DNA of 64,000 nt, from positions 26,147-90,146 of the forward strand of contig JAJFUS010000023.1 of NCBI GenBank assembly GCA_021372295.1, given 5' to 3'. Every line of letters starts with the position of its first letter. The stretch's first letter is position 1. The notes beneath the pieces were generated by a model. That model did no database searches, had not been told where the DNA came from, and saw nothing but the letters and a program-made list of their open reading frames with translations. This document shows positions 7,967 through 16,325 of the stretch, piece by piece. The DNA is from a bacterium. Lineage in GTDB: Bacteria > Armatimonadota > UBA5829. The position numbers and the translations under genes are program-made.

Positions 7967-10900
7967 TCAGGCGTCTTTGCAGCCACTGCAGCCGCACTCG
8001 CACTCAGGACTATCGTAGCTCCTGCTTGCAAGATCCTGATACGTCTTCCAGCGGTTCTTGACGTCCACTTCGGCCTCACACATCAGCTTGGTAGCCGCTT
8101 CAGGATTGATCTTCTTGAGGACTCTATAGCGGTTTTCACCGTAAGCGTATTCCTCGAAGCTCATCGTCGGCTCTTTGCTGTCGAGGGAAAGAGGATTCTC
8201 GCCCTTGCAAGCCTTATCGGGATTGTATCGGAACAATGGCCAGTGACCACACGCGATAGCCTTCTTCTGCTCATCGACGCCAAACGTATTGTTGATACCG
8301 TGAGCAATACAGTGCGCATACGCAATGATGATAGACGGCCCGTCGTAGGCTTCGGCTTCAGTGAGAGTCTTCACCAAATGAGCCGGGTCGGCCAACGATA
8401 CCCGCGCGACATACACATTGCCATAAGTCATCGCCATCATAGCCAGGTCTTTTTTGCCCATGGGCTTGCCGCCCGCCGCGAACTTCGCAACAGCACCCCT
8501 CGGCGTAGACTTGGACATCTGTCCGCCGGTGTTGGAGTAGACCTCTGTATCGAGGACGAGCACATTGACGTTCTTGCCGCTCGCCAGCACATGATCCAAC
8601 CCGCCGTAACCAATATCATACGCCCAGCCGTCGCCGCCCAGGATCCACACCGACTTCTTCACCAGATAGTCGGCAAGGCTGGCCAGCTGCTTGCTGCACG
8701 AACAACACTTATCGGTGCAACTGGAGATAGCGGCCTTGAGCTCATCAACTCTGGCCCTCTGCGCTTCGATGCCCTCTTGGGTAGTCTGATCGGCGTTCTT
8801 GATCGCGTCGGCAAGTTCTGCCTTGATTCCGCCGTTCGCAACGCCCTTATCGAGCAGTTCGGTCGCAAATTCGTTGAATTTGTCGATGGTCAGTCTGTAG
8901 CCCATACCGAACTCGGCATTGTCCTCAAAAAGGCTGTTCGACCACGCCGGGCCTCTGCCGTCGGCGCGCTTGGTATAAGGAGTTGTCGGCAAGTTTCCGC
9001 CGTAAATCGACGAACAACCCGTGGCGTTCGCGATAACCGCGCGGTCGCCGAAAAGCTGAGATACGAGCTTCACGTAAGGAGTCTCGCCGCAGCCCGCACA
9101 CGCGCCGGAGAACTCGAACAGCGCAGGAAGCATCTGGCTGCCCTGAACGGTGTCTTTGTTGTAGAGCGACGGATCGGTCTCAGGCAGCGAGAGGAAGAAG
9201 TTCCAATTGTCGCGCTCAGACTCTCTCAGAGGCTCCTGGGCGACCATGTTGATCGCGTGCTTGCCGGTAGGCTCTTTGGTCTCAGGATCTTTGATGCTAA
9301 CTGGACAGTTCTGGACGCACAGTCCGCAACCGGTGCAATCCTCGGGAGCAACCTGGACGGTCACTTTCTTGCCCTTGAGCTTGGCCTTGCCGTCAGCGCT
9401 TTTGAATGTAGCCGGAGCCTTGCCCAGTTCACTCTCGTCATAAGCCTTCATGCGAATCGACGCATGCGGGCAGTAGAGCGAACAACGTCCGCACTGCACG
9501 CACGCATTCGGATCCCACTCAGGAATCTCGACTGCGATATTGCGCTTCTCGAAGGCCGTGGTACCTGTCATGAACTTGCCGTCAATTGGCATCGCGCTCA
9601 CAGGTAGATCGTCGCCGCGGCCGGCCATAATCTCGGCAGTGACGTTCTTGACGAACTCAGGAGCGTCCTCGCTGACAACCGGCGGCATCTTGAACGAACT
9701 TGTGACCTGGCTGGGATATTTAACCTCGGCGAACTCGGTCATGCCGGCATCCACCGCAGCGTTGTTCATCTCGACGACCTTGTCGCCATACTTGCCGTAG
9801 CTCTTCTTGATGGCATTCTTGATTGCCGCAACGGCCTTGTCCTCAGGAAGAATGCCGGTGAGCTTGAAGAACGCCGCCTGCATAATCATATTGATGCGAG
9901 CGCCAAGGCCGATCTTATGGCCGATGGAGATCGCGTCGATCACGTAGAACTTGACTTTTTTGTCGATAAGCTGCTTCTGAACTTCCTGAGGGAGCGTGTC
10001 CCAGACCTGGTCAGCGCTGTGCTGAGTGGTGAGAAGGAATGTGCCGCCCTGCTCGATGTTCTTGAGCATATCGTATTTCTCGACGAAGCTCGGGTTGTGG
10101 CAGGCGATGAAGTTCGCGCTGTCGATGAGATATGGGCTTCGGATCGGGTTCTTGCCGAAGCGCAGGTGCGAAACCGTCACCGAACCGGCCTTCTTCGAGT
10201 CATACACGAAGTAGCCCTGAGCGTAGTTGTCGGTCTCATCGCCAATAATCTTGATCGAGTTCTTATTCGCGCCGACGGTTCCGTCCGAGCCGAGCCCATA
10301 GAACATGGCCCGGTAGGTATTCTCGTCGGCTGTGCGGAAGCAGCAGTCATAGCTCAGGCTCATGTTGGTGACGTCGTCATTAATGCCGACCACAAAGTGG
10401 TTCTTCGGCTTATCGGCGCTGAGGTTGTCGAAGACGGCCTTGACCATCGCGGGAGTAAACTCTTTCGATCCAAGACCGTAACGTCCGCCGACAATAATCG
10501 GAGCCGCAAACGATACCTTACCCTCGGAGATAGCTTCTTCGATGCCGGTCACAACGTCCAGATAAAGAGGCTCGCCAAGCGACCCAGGCTCTTTGGTGCG
10601 GTCGAGAACGGCAATCTTCTTCACGGTCTTAGGCAGCGCCGCAACCATGTCTTCCACACTGAACGGTCTGAAGAGTCTGACTTTGACTATACCGACTTTC
10701 TCGCCCTTTTTGGTGAGATAATCAACGGTCTCGTGCGCCGTTTCAGCACCGGAACCCATCAGGATGATGACTCTCTCGGCATCAGGAGCGCCGACGTATT
10801 CAAAGAGTTTATACTGCCTGCCAACGATCTTCGCGAACCTGTCCATCGCATCCTGAACGATCTTCGGAGTAGCCGCGTAGAACTTATTCACGGTCTCGCG

Positions 10901-11584
10901 GCCCTGGAAATAGACGTCCGGGTTCTGCGCAGTTCCACCCATGACCGGGCGATCCGGTGAGAGACCTCTCAACCTGTGCGCAATTACAAGGTCGTCGTCG
11001 ATCATAGCGCGCATATCATCGTAAGTCAGTTCCTCGATTTTCTGGACTTCATGACTGGTGCGGAAGCCATCGAAGAAGTGCAGGAACGGAACTCGGCTGG
11101 CAAGCGTCGCGTTCTGCGCAATCAGAGCGAAGTCCATAGCTTCCTGGACACTGTTGGAACAGAGCATAGCGAAACCCGTCTGCCGGCAGGCCATGACGTC
11201 GCTGTGGTCGCCAAAGATCGAGAGGGCCGCGCAGGCCAGGCTTCTAGCCGTAACATGAAAAACCGTGGATGTAAGCTCGCCCGCGATCTTATACATGTTC
11301 GGGATCATCAGAAGCAGACCCTGGGAAGCCGTAAATGTGGTGGTCAGCGCGCCGGTCGCCAGAGCGCCGTGCACAGCGCCGGACGCCCCACCCTCGCTCT
11401 GCATTTCAGCAACAGTGGGAATAGTGCCCCAGATATTCTGTTCGCCGCGGGCGGTCTTCTCATCGGAGACCTCGCCCATCGGTGAACTCGGCGTGATTGG
11501 ATATATTGCAATTACTTCATTTGTCGCATGCGCTACGTGAGCAGCCGCCGAATTGCCATCGTAGCCTTTCATTTTACGTGCCAT
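7967..11584 (-). CDS. nifJ: Pyruvate:ferredoxin (flavodoxin) oxidoreductase, single-chain
   Basis: Oxidises pyruvate with CoA to acetyl-CoA and CO2 and reduces ferredoxin or flavodoxin; cytoplasmic homodimer. ATG 11584 has AAGGAGAC eight bases upstream and gives 1205 residues, normal for the fused NifJ/PFOR type; a longer frame to 11662 adds only low-complexity spacer sequence. The N-terminus has the pyruvate-binding YPITPSSPMGE motif. Two [4Fe-4S] motifs, CVQCGRCSLYC and CTGCGLCVQNC, lie near residues 700 and 755, and the TPP domain with GDGWAYDIGYGG near 990. The C-terminus ends in Cys-rich ECGCSGC, beyond the TPP domain. It follows recR with a 94-base spacer. It is the likely main source of reduced ferredoxin for the hydrogenase and Hdr systems in this window. 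Confidence 0.97.
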   Translation of the reverse strand: MARKMKGYDGNSAAAHVAHATNEVIAIYPITPSSPMGEVSDEKTARGEQNIWGTIPTVAEMQSEGGASGAVHGALATGALTTTFTASQGLLLMIPNMYKIAGELTSTVFHVTARSLACAALSIFGDHSDVMACRQTGFAMLCSNSVQEAMDFALIAQNATLASRVPFLHFFDGFRTSHEVQKIEELTYDDMRAMIDDDLVIAHRLRGLSPDRPVMGGTAQNPDVYFQGRETVNKFYAATPKIVQDAMDRFAKIVGRQYKLFEYVGAPDAERVIILMGSGAETAHETVDYLTKKGEKVGIVKVRLFRPFSVEDMVAALPKTVKKIAVLDRTKEPGSLGEPLYLDVVTGIEEAISEGKVSFAAPIIVGGRYGLGSKEFTPAMVKAVFDNLSADKPKNHFVVGINDDVTNMSLSYDCCFRTADENTYRAMFYGLGSDGTVGANKNSIKIIGDETDNYAQGYFVYDSKKAGSVTVSHLRFGKNPIRSPYLIDSANFIACHNPSFVEKYDMLKNIEQGGTFLLTTQHSADQVWDTLPQEVQKQLIDKKVKFYVIDAISIGHKIGLGARINMIMQAAFFKLTGILPEDKAVAAIKNAIKKSYGKYGDKVVEMNNAAVDAGMTEFAEVKYPSQVTSSFKMPPVVSEDAPEFVKNVTAEIMAGRGDDLPVSAMPIDGKFMTGTTAFEKRNIAVEIPEWDPNACVQCGRCSLYCPHASIRMKAYDESELGKAPATFKSADGKAKLKGKKVTVQVAPEDCTGCGLCVQNCPVSIKDPETKEPTGKHAINMVAQEPLRESERDNWNFFLSLPETDPSLYNKDTVQGSQMLPALFEFSGACAGCGETPYVKLVSQLFGDRAVIANATGCSSIYGGNLPTTPYTKRADGRGPAWSNSLFEDNAEFGMGYRLTIDKFNEFATELLDKGVANGGIKAELADAIKNADQTTQEGIEAQRARVDELKAAISSCTDKCCSCSKQLASLADYLVKKSVWILGGDGWAYDIGYGGLDHVLASGKNVNVLVLDTEVYSNTGGQMSKSTPRGAVAKFAAGGKPMGKKDLAMMAMTYGNVYVARVSLADPAHLVKTLTEAEAYDGPSIIIAYAHCIAHGINNTFGVDEQKKAIACGHWPLFRYNPDKACKGENPLSLDSKEPTMSFEEYAYGENRYRVLKKINPEAATKLMCEAEVDVKNRWKTYQDLASRSYDSPECECGCSGCKDA

Positions 11585-11600
11585 AATGTCTCCTTGATTT

Positions 11601-11675
11601 AGAGCAGAAAGCAGAGAGCTGAGAGCAGAGAGCCAGTGCAACCGGCTTTCTGCTTTCCGCATTTTGCTTTCCGCT
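11601..11675. repeat. Purine-rich simple-word tract in the recR-nifJ spacer
   Basis: The plus strand is built of short words such as gagcagaaag and agagctgagagc, then turns into the complementary-like ctttctgctttccgc. A 9-base inverted repeat (gcagaaagc at 11604-11612, gctttctgc at 11645-11653) could form a hairpin. Similar word tracts recur at 22941-22983, 49846-49885 and 62055-62125, always between genes. Confidence 0.5.
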
Positions 11676-11678
11676 ATA

Positions 11679-12275
11679 CTAGATTTCTCTTCGCCACTGA
11701 AGGGCCTGGATCAACGTCGCTTGATCGGCATAGTCCATGTCCCCTCCAACAGGCATGCCATGGGCGATTCTTGTAACTTTTACGCCCAACGGCTTGATAA
11801 GTTGCGCTATATACATGGCGGTGGCATCGCCTTCAATCGTAGGATTGGTGGCAAGAACCACTTCTTTTATCTCGCCACTACTCAGTCTTGCCAGGAGTTC
11901 GCGCACTTTGAGCATCTCCGCGGAAATGCCGTCCATAGGTGAGATTACTCCGCCCAGAACATGATACATCCCCCGGAATTCGTTAGTCTTTTCCATCGCG
12001 ACTACATCGCGAGGCTCGGCCACCACACACAGCAGCGAGGTGTCCCGTTTTGTATCAGAGCAGACCTCGCAGCGATCCTGGTCGGTATAGTTATAACATA
12101 CAGGGCATAGCTTGATGTGCGCCTTGACGTCCATCACCGCGTCAGCCAGAGCGCGAGCTTCGTCCTCGGTAATTCTGAGAACATGAAACGCCAGCCTCTG
12201 CGCGGACTTTGGACCGATCCCAGGCAGTTTCTCAAACTCGCCTACCAGCCGTGCTAATGGTTTTGCATAATGCAT
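11679..12275 (-). CDS. recR: Recombination mediator RecR
   Basis: RecFOR-pathway protein that helps load RecA at single-strand gaps. ATG 12275 gives 198 residues, the usual family size (198-201); the frame remains open to 12344 but those extra residues are not RecR-like. Features in order: helix-hairpin-helix KLPGIGPKSAQRLAFH near residues 15-30, the zinc motif CPVCYNYTDQDRCEVC near 55-70, and a Toprim domain starting at LCVVAEPRDV. recO lies 7 kb away in this window, so two members of the pathway are present. A candidate promoter is at 12373-12401; nifJ may be co-transcribed. Confidence 0.97.
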   Translation of the reverse strand: MHYAKPLARLVGEFEKLPGIGPKSAQRLAFHVLRITEDEARALADAVMDVKAHIKLCPVCYNYTDQDRCEVCSDTKRDTSLLCVVAEPRDVVAMEKTNEFRGMYHVLGGVISPMDGISAEMLKVRELLARLSSGEIKEVVLATNPTIEGDATAMYIAQLIKPLGVKVTRIAHGMPVGGDMDYADQATLIQALQWRREI

Positions 12276-12372
12276 ATAGTCTACCAGCAGTACACGCAAA
12301 TAATTGGCGAGCTGGAACCGCCCGCCATTGAAATTGCCACGCATCGGCGCGTGTCGTTAGCGATACCGGTAT

Positions 12373-12401
12373 ATTATATCAGATGTGAGAAGAGAGTTGA
12401 A
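12373..12401 (-). promoter_or_regulatory. Candidate promoter for recR
   Basis: Minus strand TTCAAC (12401-12396), 17-base spacer, TATAAT (12378-12373). Only the -10 is strong; the -35 matches three of six bases. It would leave a leader of about 90 bases before recR. Confidence 0.45.
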
Positions 12402-12460
12402 GTGCAAGTTATGCGTTACAAGATGAATCTGTATCAGTTTCTGTTGAAATAGACACGCCA

Positions 12461-12495
12461 CGACAGGCGCAAGCCATTTTAGCTTGCGCCTGTCG
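12461..12495 (-). terminator. Terminator-like hairpin after the beta-helix protein gene
   Basis: Perfect 14-base-pair stem (12461-12474 with 12482-12495) and 7-base loop, 31 bases beyond the stop of the large secreted protein gene. No long T-run follows on the minus strand, so termination strength is unclear. Confidence 0.7.
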
Positions 12496-12525
12496 CATGC
12501 AGGCCATACGATTTTCCGATTGTGG

Positions 12526-15500
12526 CTACTTCACATATATCAGGTCGTCAGAGGTCCTGGCTCTAATACACCTGATCGTCGAATCGTTATCGTCCAGCGC
12601 CGCAGAAGATATTCCGATTACCGTCACAAACGCTCCCACAGTCGGGAGGTCGGCACCGTCCGGCAGGTAGACTCTTACAGTGGTCGACGAACCGTCACTG
12701 ATTGTCATATATGGCCTGGATGCCGAAACCACTTCTTCAACCAGACCCCAAGTCTTCACAAGAAGACCGATGTTATTCAGCCCGCAAGCGAGTTTCCACT
12801 CTCTTACGATCTCGCCGTCCGACCCGACTCTGATCGTCCAGCCATACACCCCATTCTGACCGCCAAACGCGCCTCCGCCAAGAGCGGCGTTTGTCAGTGC
12901 AAACGGTTTTGGTTCTGTGGCTGCGGACACCATTACCGTAATTTCGGGGTTCATAATCTCGCGCTCTATGCCGGTTGTAGTCATAACCCCAGTAATGTTC
13001 ACCATCTGCCCGACGCCTACCGTCACGTTATATGTTCTGATCTTTATCCCGGATATTCGATCAACGCTCTGTACATAAAAGCCGTCGTCAAAGACCGCAG
13101 TAACCACGACTTCCGAGAGCTCGACAATCACCCCGTTACCGAGCTTCTTTGCCTCACTGATACTCACAGGTGGGTCTTCCTCCTGGAACGCTCCCATGTT
13201 CGGGCTGCCGTCGGCGGGATCGCCGGCACCCAGCAGCGGCGATGTGGCCGACAGGCGATAGTTGCAGGTTGCAGGATCCATAAACAGCGGATCGACCGCA
13301 AGGTTAGTCAGCGTGCAGTCCGATGTCGGCGGAGGCGCGCTGGTAGGATCTGGCAAACCGACAAATTCAGTCGCCGAGTTGCCATAGAAGTCAGAGTATG
13401 TGATCCAGCACCAGGGTTCGATCATAACTGGTGTCGAACCGGTTGCAAAGATCGCGCCGCCGCGCTGTGCTGCTGTCGTGTGGGTTGCAATATTGAACGC
13501 CACTATCGAGTTTCTCATAGTGAAATTGGAATCGGCATCATATATTCCGCCACCTTGACCGGATGTACCGGTGGCCATGTTAGAAACGATAGTGAGCTTG
13601 TTCATCGCAACATCCGACTCATTATCCATGTAAATTCCGCCGCCTTTGCCGTCACCTGCCCCGGCGCCAGTGGCCAGATTGGGCATAGTGATGCAGCCGA
13701 TGAGGCACTCGATTATAGCCGGAGCCGACTCCCGCGACGCAATGCCGCCGCCATAGTAGGCAGTATTGGCCTCAATACGAATGGCAAAAATAGTGGGAGC
13801 GCCCTGCTCAGAATAGACACCGCCGCCGTAGCCCGCGTACGTCGCGACGCCGGTAGCGGTGTTGCTGTATATTGTGGTATCACCGCTGAGTAGGGTCGCG
13901 GGCGGAGGAGTTATGCCATCGCCCACCATCGAGCTTGTGTCATACATATATATACCACCGCCGAGAGCTGCGGTGTTGTAGGTAATCCGGCATGTCGATA
14001 CGTTTCCGCGGTCTTTGTATATACTGACGCCTCCACCCAATTCGGCAGATCCATTCATAATAGTAAAGGCATCAATAACCGTGTAAAGCGCGTCATAAGT
14101 AGCCTTCAGCGAATCGTCTAGATAACGATCCTGTGGAAGATGGGCTATCACCACGCAAGAATCGAGAAGACCCCCACTGATGCTGGTTGTGTTTGTGTTG
14201 ACGTCCCGCAACGGATATGGGCTCGGGCTGTCAGTCGGCGAAACTGGGGAGCCAGACCACGCGCCATATACCGCCACGCCATGCCAGATCAGTATGTTTT
14301 CGTTGTAAGTCTGCCCCGCCGGGCCGCCGCGCACCCAAACGGTATAGTTCATTGTCCAGCCTGCCTGATTATGGCTGTCCGCCGCGTCGATGGCCTCCTG
14401 AATCGTCTTGAATGCTGTCGCCCATGTCGTGCCGTCTCCGCTGGACACAACAGTGCCGTCAACATAATAGGCAAGCGGAGTCACGCCGGTTGAGAGCGGC
14501 GTGCAGACATCGCCCACTCCATCGCCGTTGGAGTCCGTCTGATCGGGGTTGGAATTCGCCGGGCAGTTGTCATAGACATCCGCAATTCCGTCACCATCCG
14601 TATCCGCCTCGGAATATACCAGAGGATCGGGGTCGATTATATCCGCGCCGCCGTCGTTATCTTCGTCGTGAAATTCGTCCGCGCCAATGTCGATTATGCT
14701 GTTTTCGACCCTGATCTCGTCGTCAATGTCCAAACTCCCGGCACCCGCGCCCGTATAGCCCGCGTCCTTGGCGGGAGAGCCGTAAGTTATGTGAAAATCG
14801 AAGTTGTATTTATCGTAGAACTGCGGATCTTTCATTATGTTGAAATCTTTGTTGTTCGCTGGAATCGGGTCATAGTATGGAAAACTCAGCCCGAATATAT
14901 CGCCGCCCGCGTTGTGCCAGAGCAGATTGTAGTTGAAAGTAACGCTCATTCCGTCGTTGACGACAGCAGTCCCGCGCGACTGGGTGATAATATTATTGAG
15001 CACCTTTGCCGCAAGCGTTCCGTGCAAATATACCGCCGCGCCAAGCCCGTAAGGTCGATCCTTATCATCGACCTTACCTGCGTTTGGCGTAACTTCGTTG
15101 CCGTAGAACGTATTGTTTATAATGTTCGGCTCGCCCGGATTCTCGAATGCGATTGCGCCACCATGCGCGGTTTCGGTATCACCTGTGCCCAGCGCGGCGC
15201 ACAAGAAGATTATATTGTTTCTGATCTGCGCGTCGGCGTCAGTGATATACATCGCGCCGCCGTACGAGTAATGAGTGGCAACAGTCCCTCCGGTGGCCTT
15301 ACAGGTTGCAAACTGACAGCGCTGCACCGTAACTCCTGATCCGCCTTCGGCATATATCCCGCCGCCGTACGCTGTGCCTGAGTCTATCACGCTTACGTTA
15401 GCCAGGTTCGTCGTAAAATCGCAGCCGGAAACGTTCAAAGTGGAATCAAATGTATAGATTGCCCCACCCTTCGCGTCCGGATTACCGACTGAGTCCCGCG

Positions 15501-16065
15501 CCGTGTTGTCTATAAACTGGCTATCTCTGACTGACAGATAACCATTTGTGACGTAAATGCCCCCACCAAGGTGAGAGGTATTGTTTTGAATAATGCAGTT
15601 GGCTACAATGAGGTTTGCAGTCAGCGCAATCATCGCCCCCCCAAAAGTTGCCGCGCCGTTTTCGACCGTAAACCCGTCTATGCGGTTGCCCCCGGCATTT
15701 GTGAAGATACTGGTCGTCGAAACTGCCGGATGCACCACAGTCGGCGTTGAGAAGTCGCGATCGTTAAGATCGAAAGTCAGAGGATCTTCCGTGCCGTCGA
15801 AGCCGCCATATATCAAAACACCGGCGGGCACGCTGACATTCTCAACATAAGCAGGCACTAAAACGGTGTTCTTTTCCACCCACACAGTCAGGTCGATCTG
15901 CGAGGCGGCAAGGGTTGCGCCGGCCTGGATAGTGCGTTTCGCGTCGGCCCATGTAAGGCCGGAATTGGCATCATTGCCCGTCGTCGATACAAAAACGACT
16001 GCCGAAGCCGGCAGACAGCAAGAGAAAATCAGAGCACAGAGAATCAGGCGTAAATATGCTTTCAT
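12526..16065 (-). CDS. Large secreted beta-helix protein with thrombospondin type 3-like calcium repeats
   Basis: A 1179-residue exported protein. ATG 16065 is preceded by AAGGAGG with ideal spacing; the in-frame start 24 bases upstream lacks one. A signal peptide (about 1-23, ending near LPASAVV) is followed by two right-handed beta-helix domains rich in G-G-I-Y and N-x-A turns (about 25-465 and 550-930). Between them (about 480-520) are Asp-rich DTDGDGIADVYD and DSNGDGVGDVC repeats like thrombospondin type 3 calcium sites. Each helix domain begins with a TWA(D/T)A(K/F)xTIQ(A/E)A signature, so the protein looks internally duplicated. The last about 220 residues resemble an OB-like beta-barrel. 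Role: cell-surface or extracellular, perhaps polysaccharide-binding; no catalytic motif was recognised. Confidence 0.82.
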   Translation of the reverse strand: MKAYLRLILCALIFSCCLPASAVVFVSTTGNDANSGLTWADAKRTIQAGATLAASQIDLTVWVEKNTVLVPAYVENVSVPAGVLIYGGFDGTEDPLTFDLNDRDFSTPTVVHPAVSTTSIFTNAGGNRIDGFTVENGAATFGGAMIALTANLIVANCIIQNNTSHLGGGIYVTNGYLSVRDSQFIDNTARDSVGNPDAKGGAIYTFDSTLNVSGCDFTTNLANVSVIDSGTAYGGGIYAEGGSGVTVQRCQFATCKATGGTVATHYSYGGAMYITDADAQIRNNIIFLCAALGTGDTETAHGGAIAFENPGEPNIINNTFYGNEVTPNAGKVDDKDRPYGLGAAVYLHGTLAAKVLNNIITQSRGTAVVNDGMSVTFNYNLLWHNAGGDIFGLSFPYYDPIPANNKDFNIMKDPQFYDKYNFDFHITYGSPAKDAGYTGAGAGSLDIDDEIRVENSIIDIGADEFHDEDNDGGADIIDPDPLVYSEADTDGDGIADVYDNCPANSNPDQTDSNGDGVGDVCTPLSTGVTPLAYYVDGTVVSSGDGTTWATAFKTIQEAIDAADSHNQAGWTMNYTVWVRGGPAGQTYNENILIWHGVAVYGAWSGSPVSPTDSPSPYPLRDVNTNTTSISGGLLDSCVVIAHLPQDRYLDDSLKATYDALYTVIDAFTIMNGSAELGGGVSIYKDRGNVSTCRITYNTAALGGGIYMYDTSSMVGDGITPPPATLLSGDTTIYSNTATGVATYAGYGGGVYSEQGAPTIFAIRIEANTAYYGGGIASRESAPAIIECLIGCITMPNLATGAGAGDGKGGGIYMDNESDVAMNKLTIVSNMATGTSGQGGGIYDADSNFTMRNSIVAFNIATHTTAAQRGGAIFATGSTPVMIEPWCWITYSDFYGNSATEFVGLPDPTSAPPPTSDCTLTNLAVDPLFMDPATCNYRLSATSPLLGAGDPADGSPNMGAFQEEDPPVSISEAKKLGNGVIVELSEVVVTAVFDDGFYVQSVDRISGIKIRTYNVTVGVGQMVNITGVMTTTGIEREIMNPEITVMVSAATEPKPFALTNAALGGGAFGGQNGVYGWTIRVGSDGEIVREWKLACGLNNIGLLVKTWGLVEEVVSASRPYMTISDGSSTTVRVYLPDGADLPTVGAFVTVIGISSAALDDNDSTIRCIRARTSDDLIYVK

Positions 16066-16281
16066 CCTTTTCCTCCTTAGCATCACCACTTGGTGTCGTT
16101 GAGCATTGTGTGATGAACAAGCATCTATATTGGTAACACTCTACCCAGTATACTGCCGGATAGTAAACATGGTGTTTTGCTCGTGACACTTGATGTTTCC
16201 ACGGTTCACATTTATAGCAGTCTGACGTGTCGGATATACTGCGAATTCCCAAGCCATCTTACAACTCAGATCGCGTTCAGG

Positions 16282-16287
16282 TATAAT
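16282..16287 (+). promoter_or_regulatory. TATAAT box upstream of the GH106-like gene
   Basis: A perfect -10 hexamer lies 38 bases before the preferred TTG start at 16326. No good -35 is seen at 16-18 bases. Transcription would begin near 16294. Confidence 0.4.
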
Positions 16288-16325
16288 AATATGGCTTTGA
16301 CTTATTGAACACTTGGTGGAAAAAC

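Noticed and set aside
8243..9607. 454-codon plus-strand open frame opposite the pyruvate:ferredoxin oxidoreductase gene
   Set aside because: No domain, no ribosome-binding site and biased composition; it is a shadow of the opposite coding frame.
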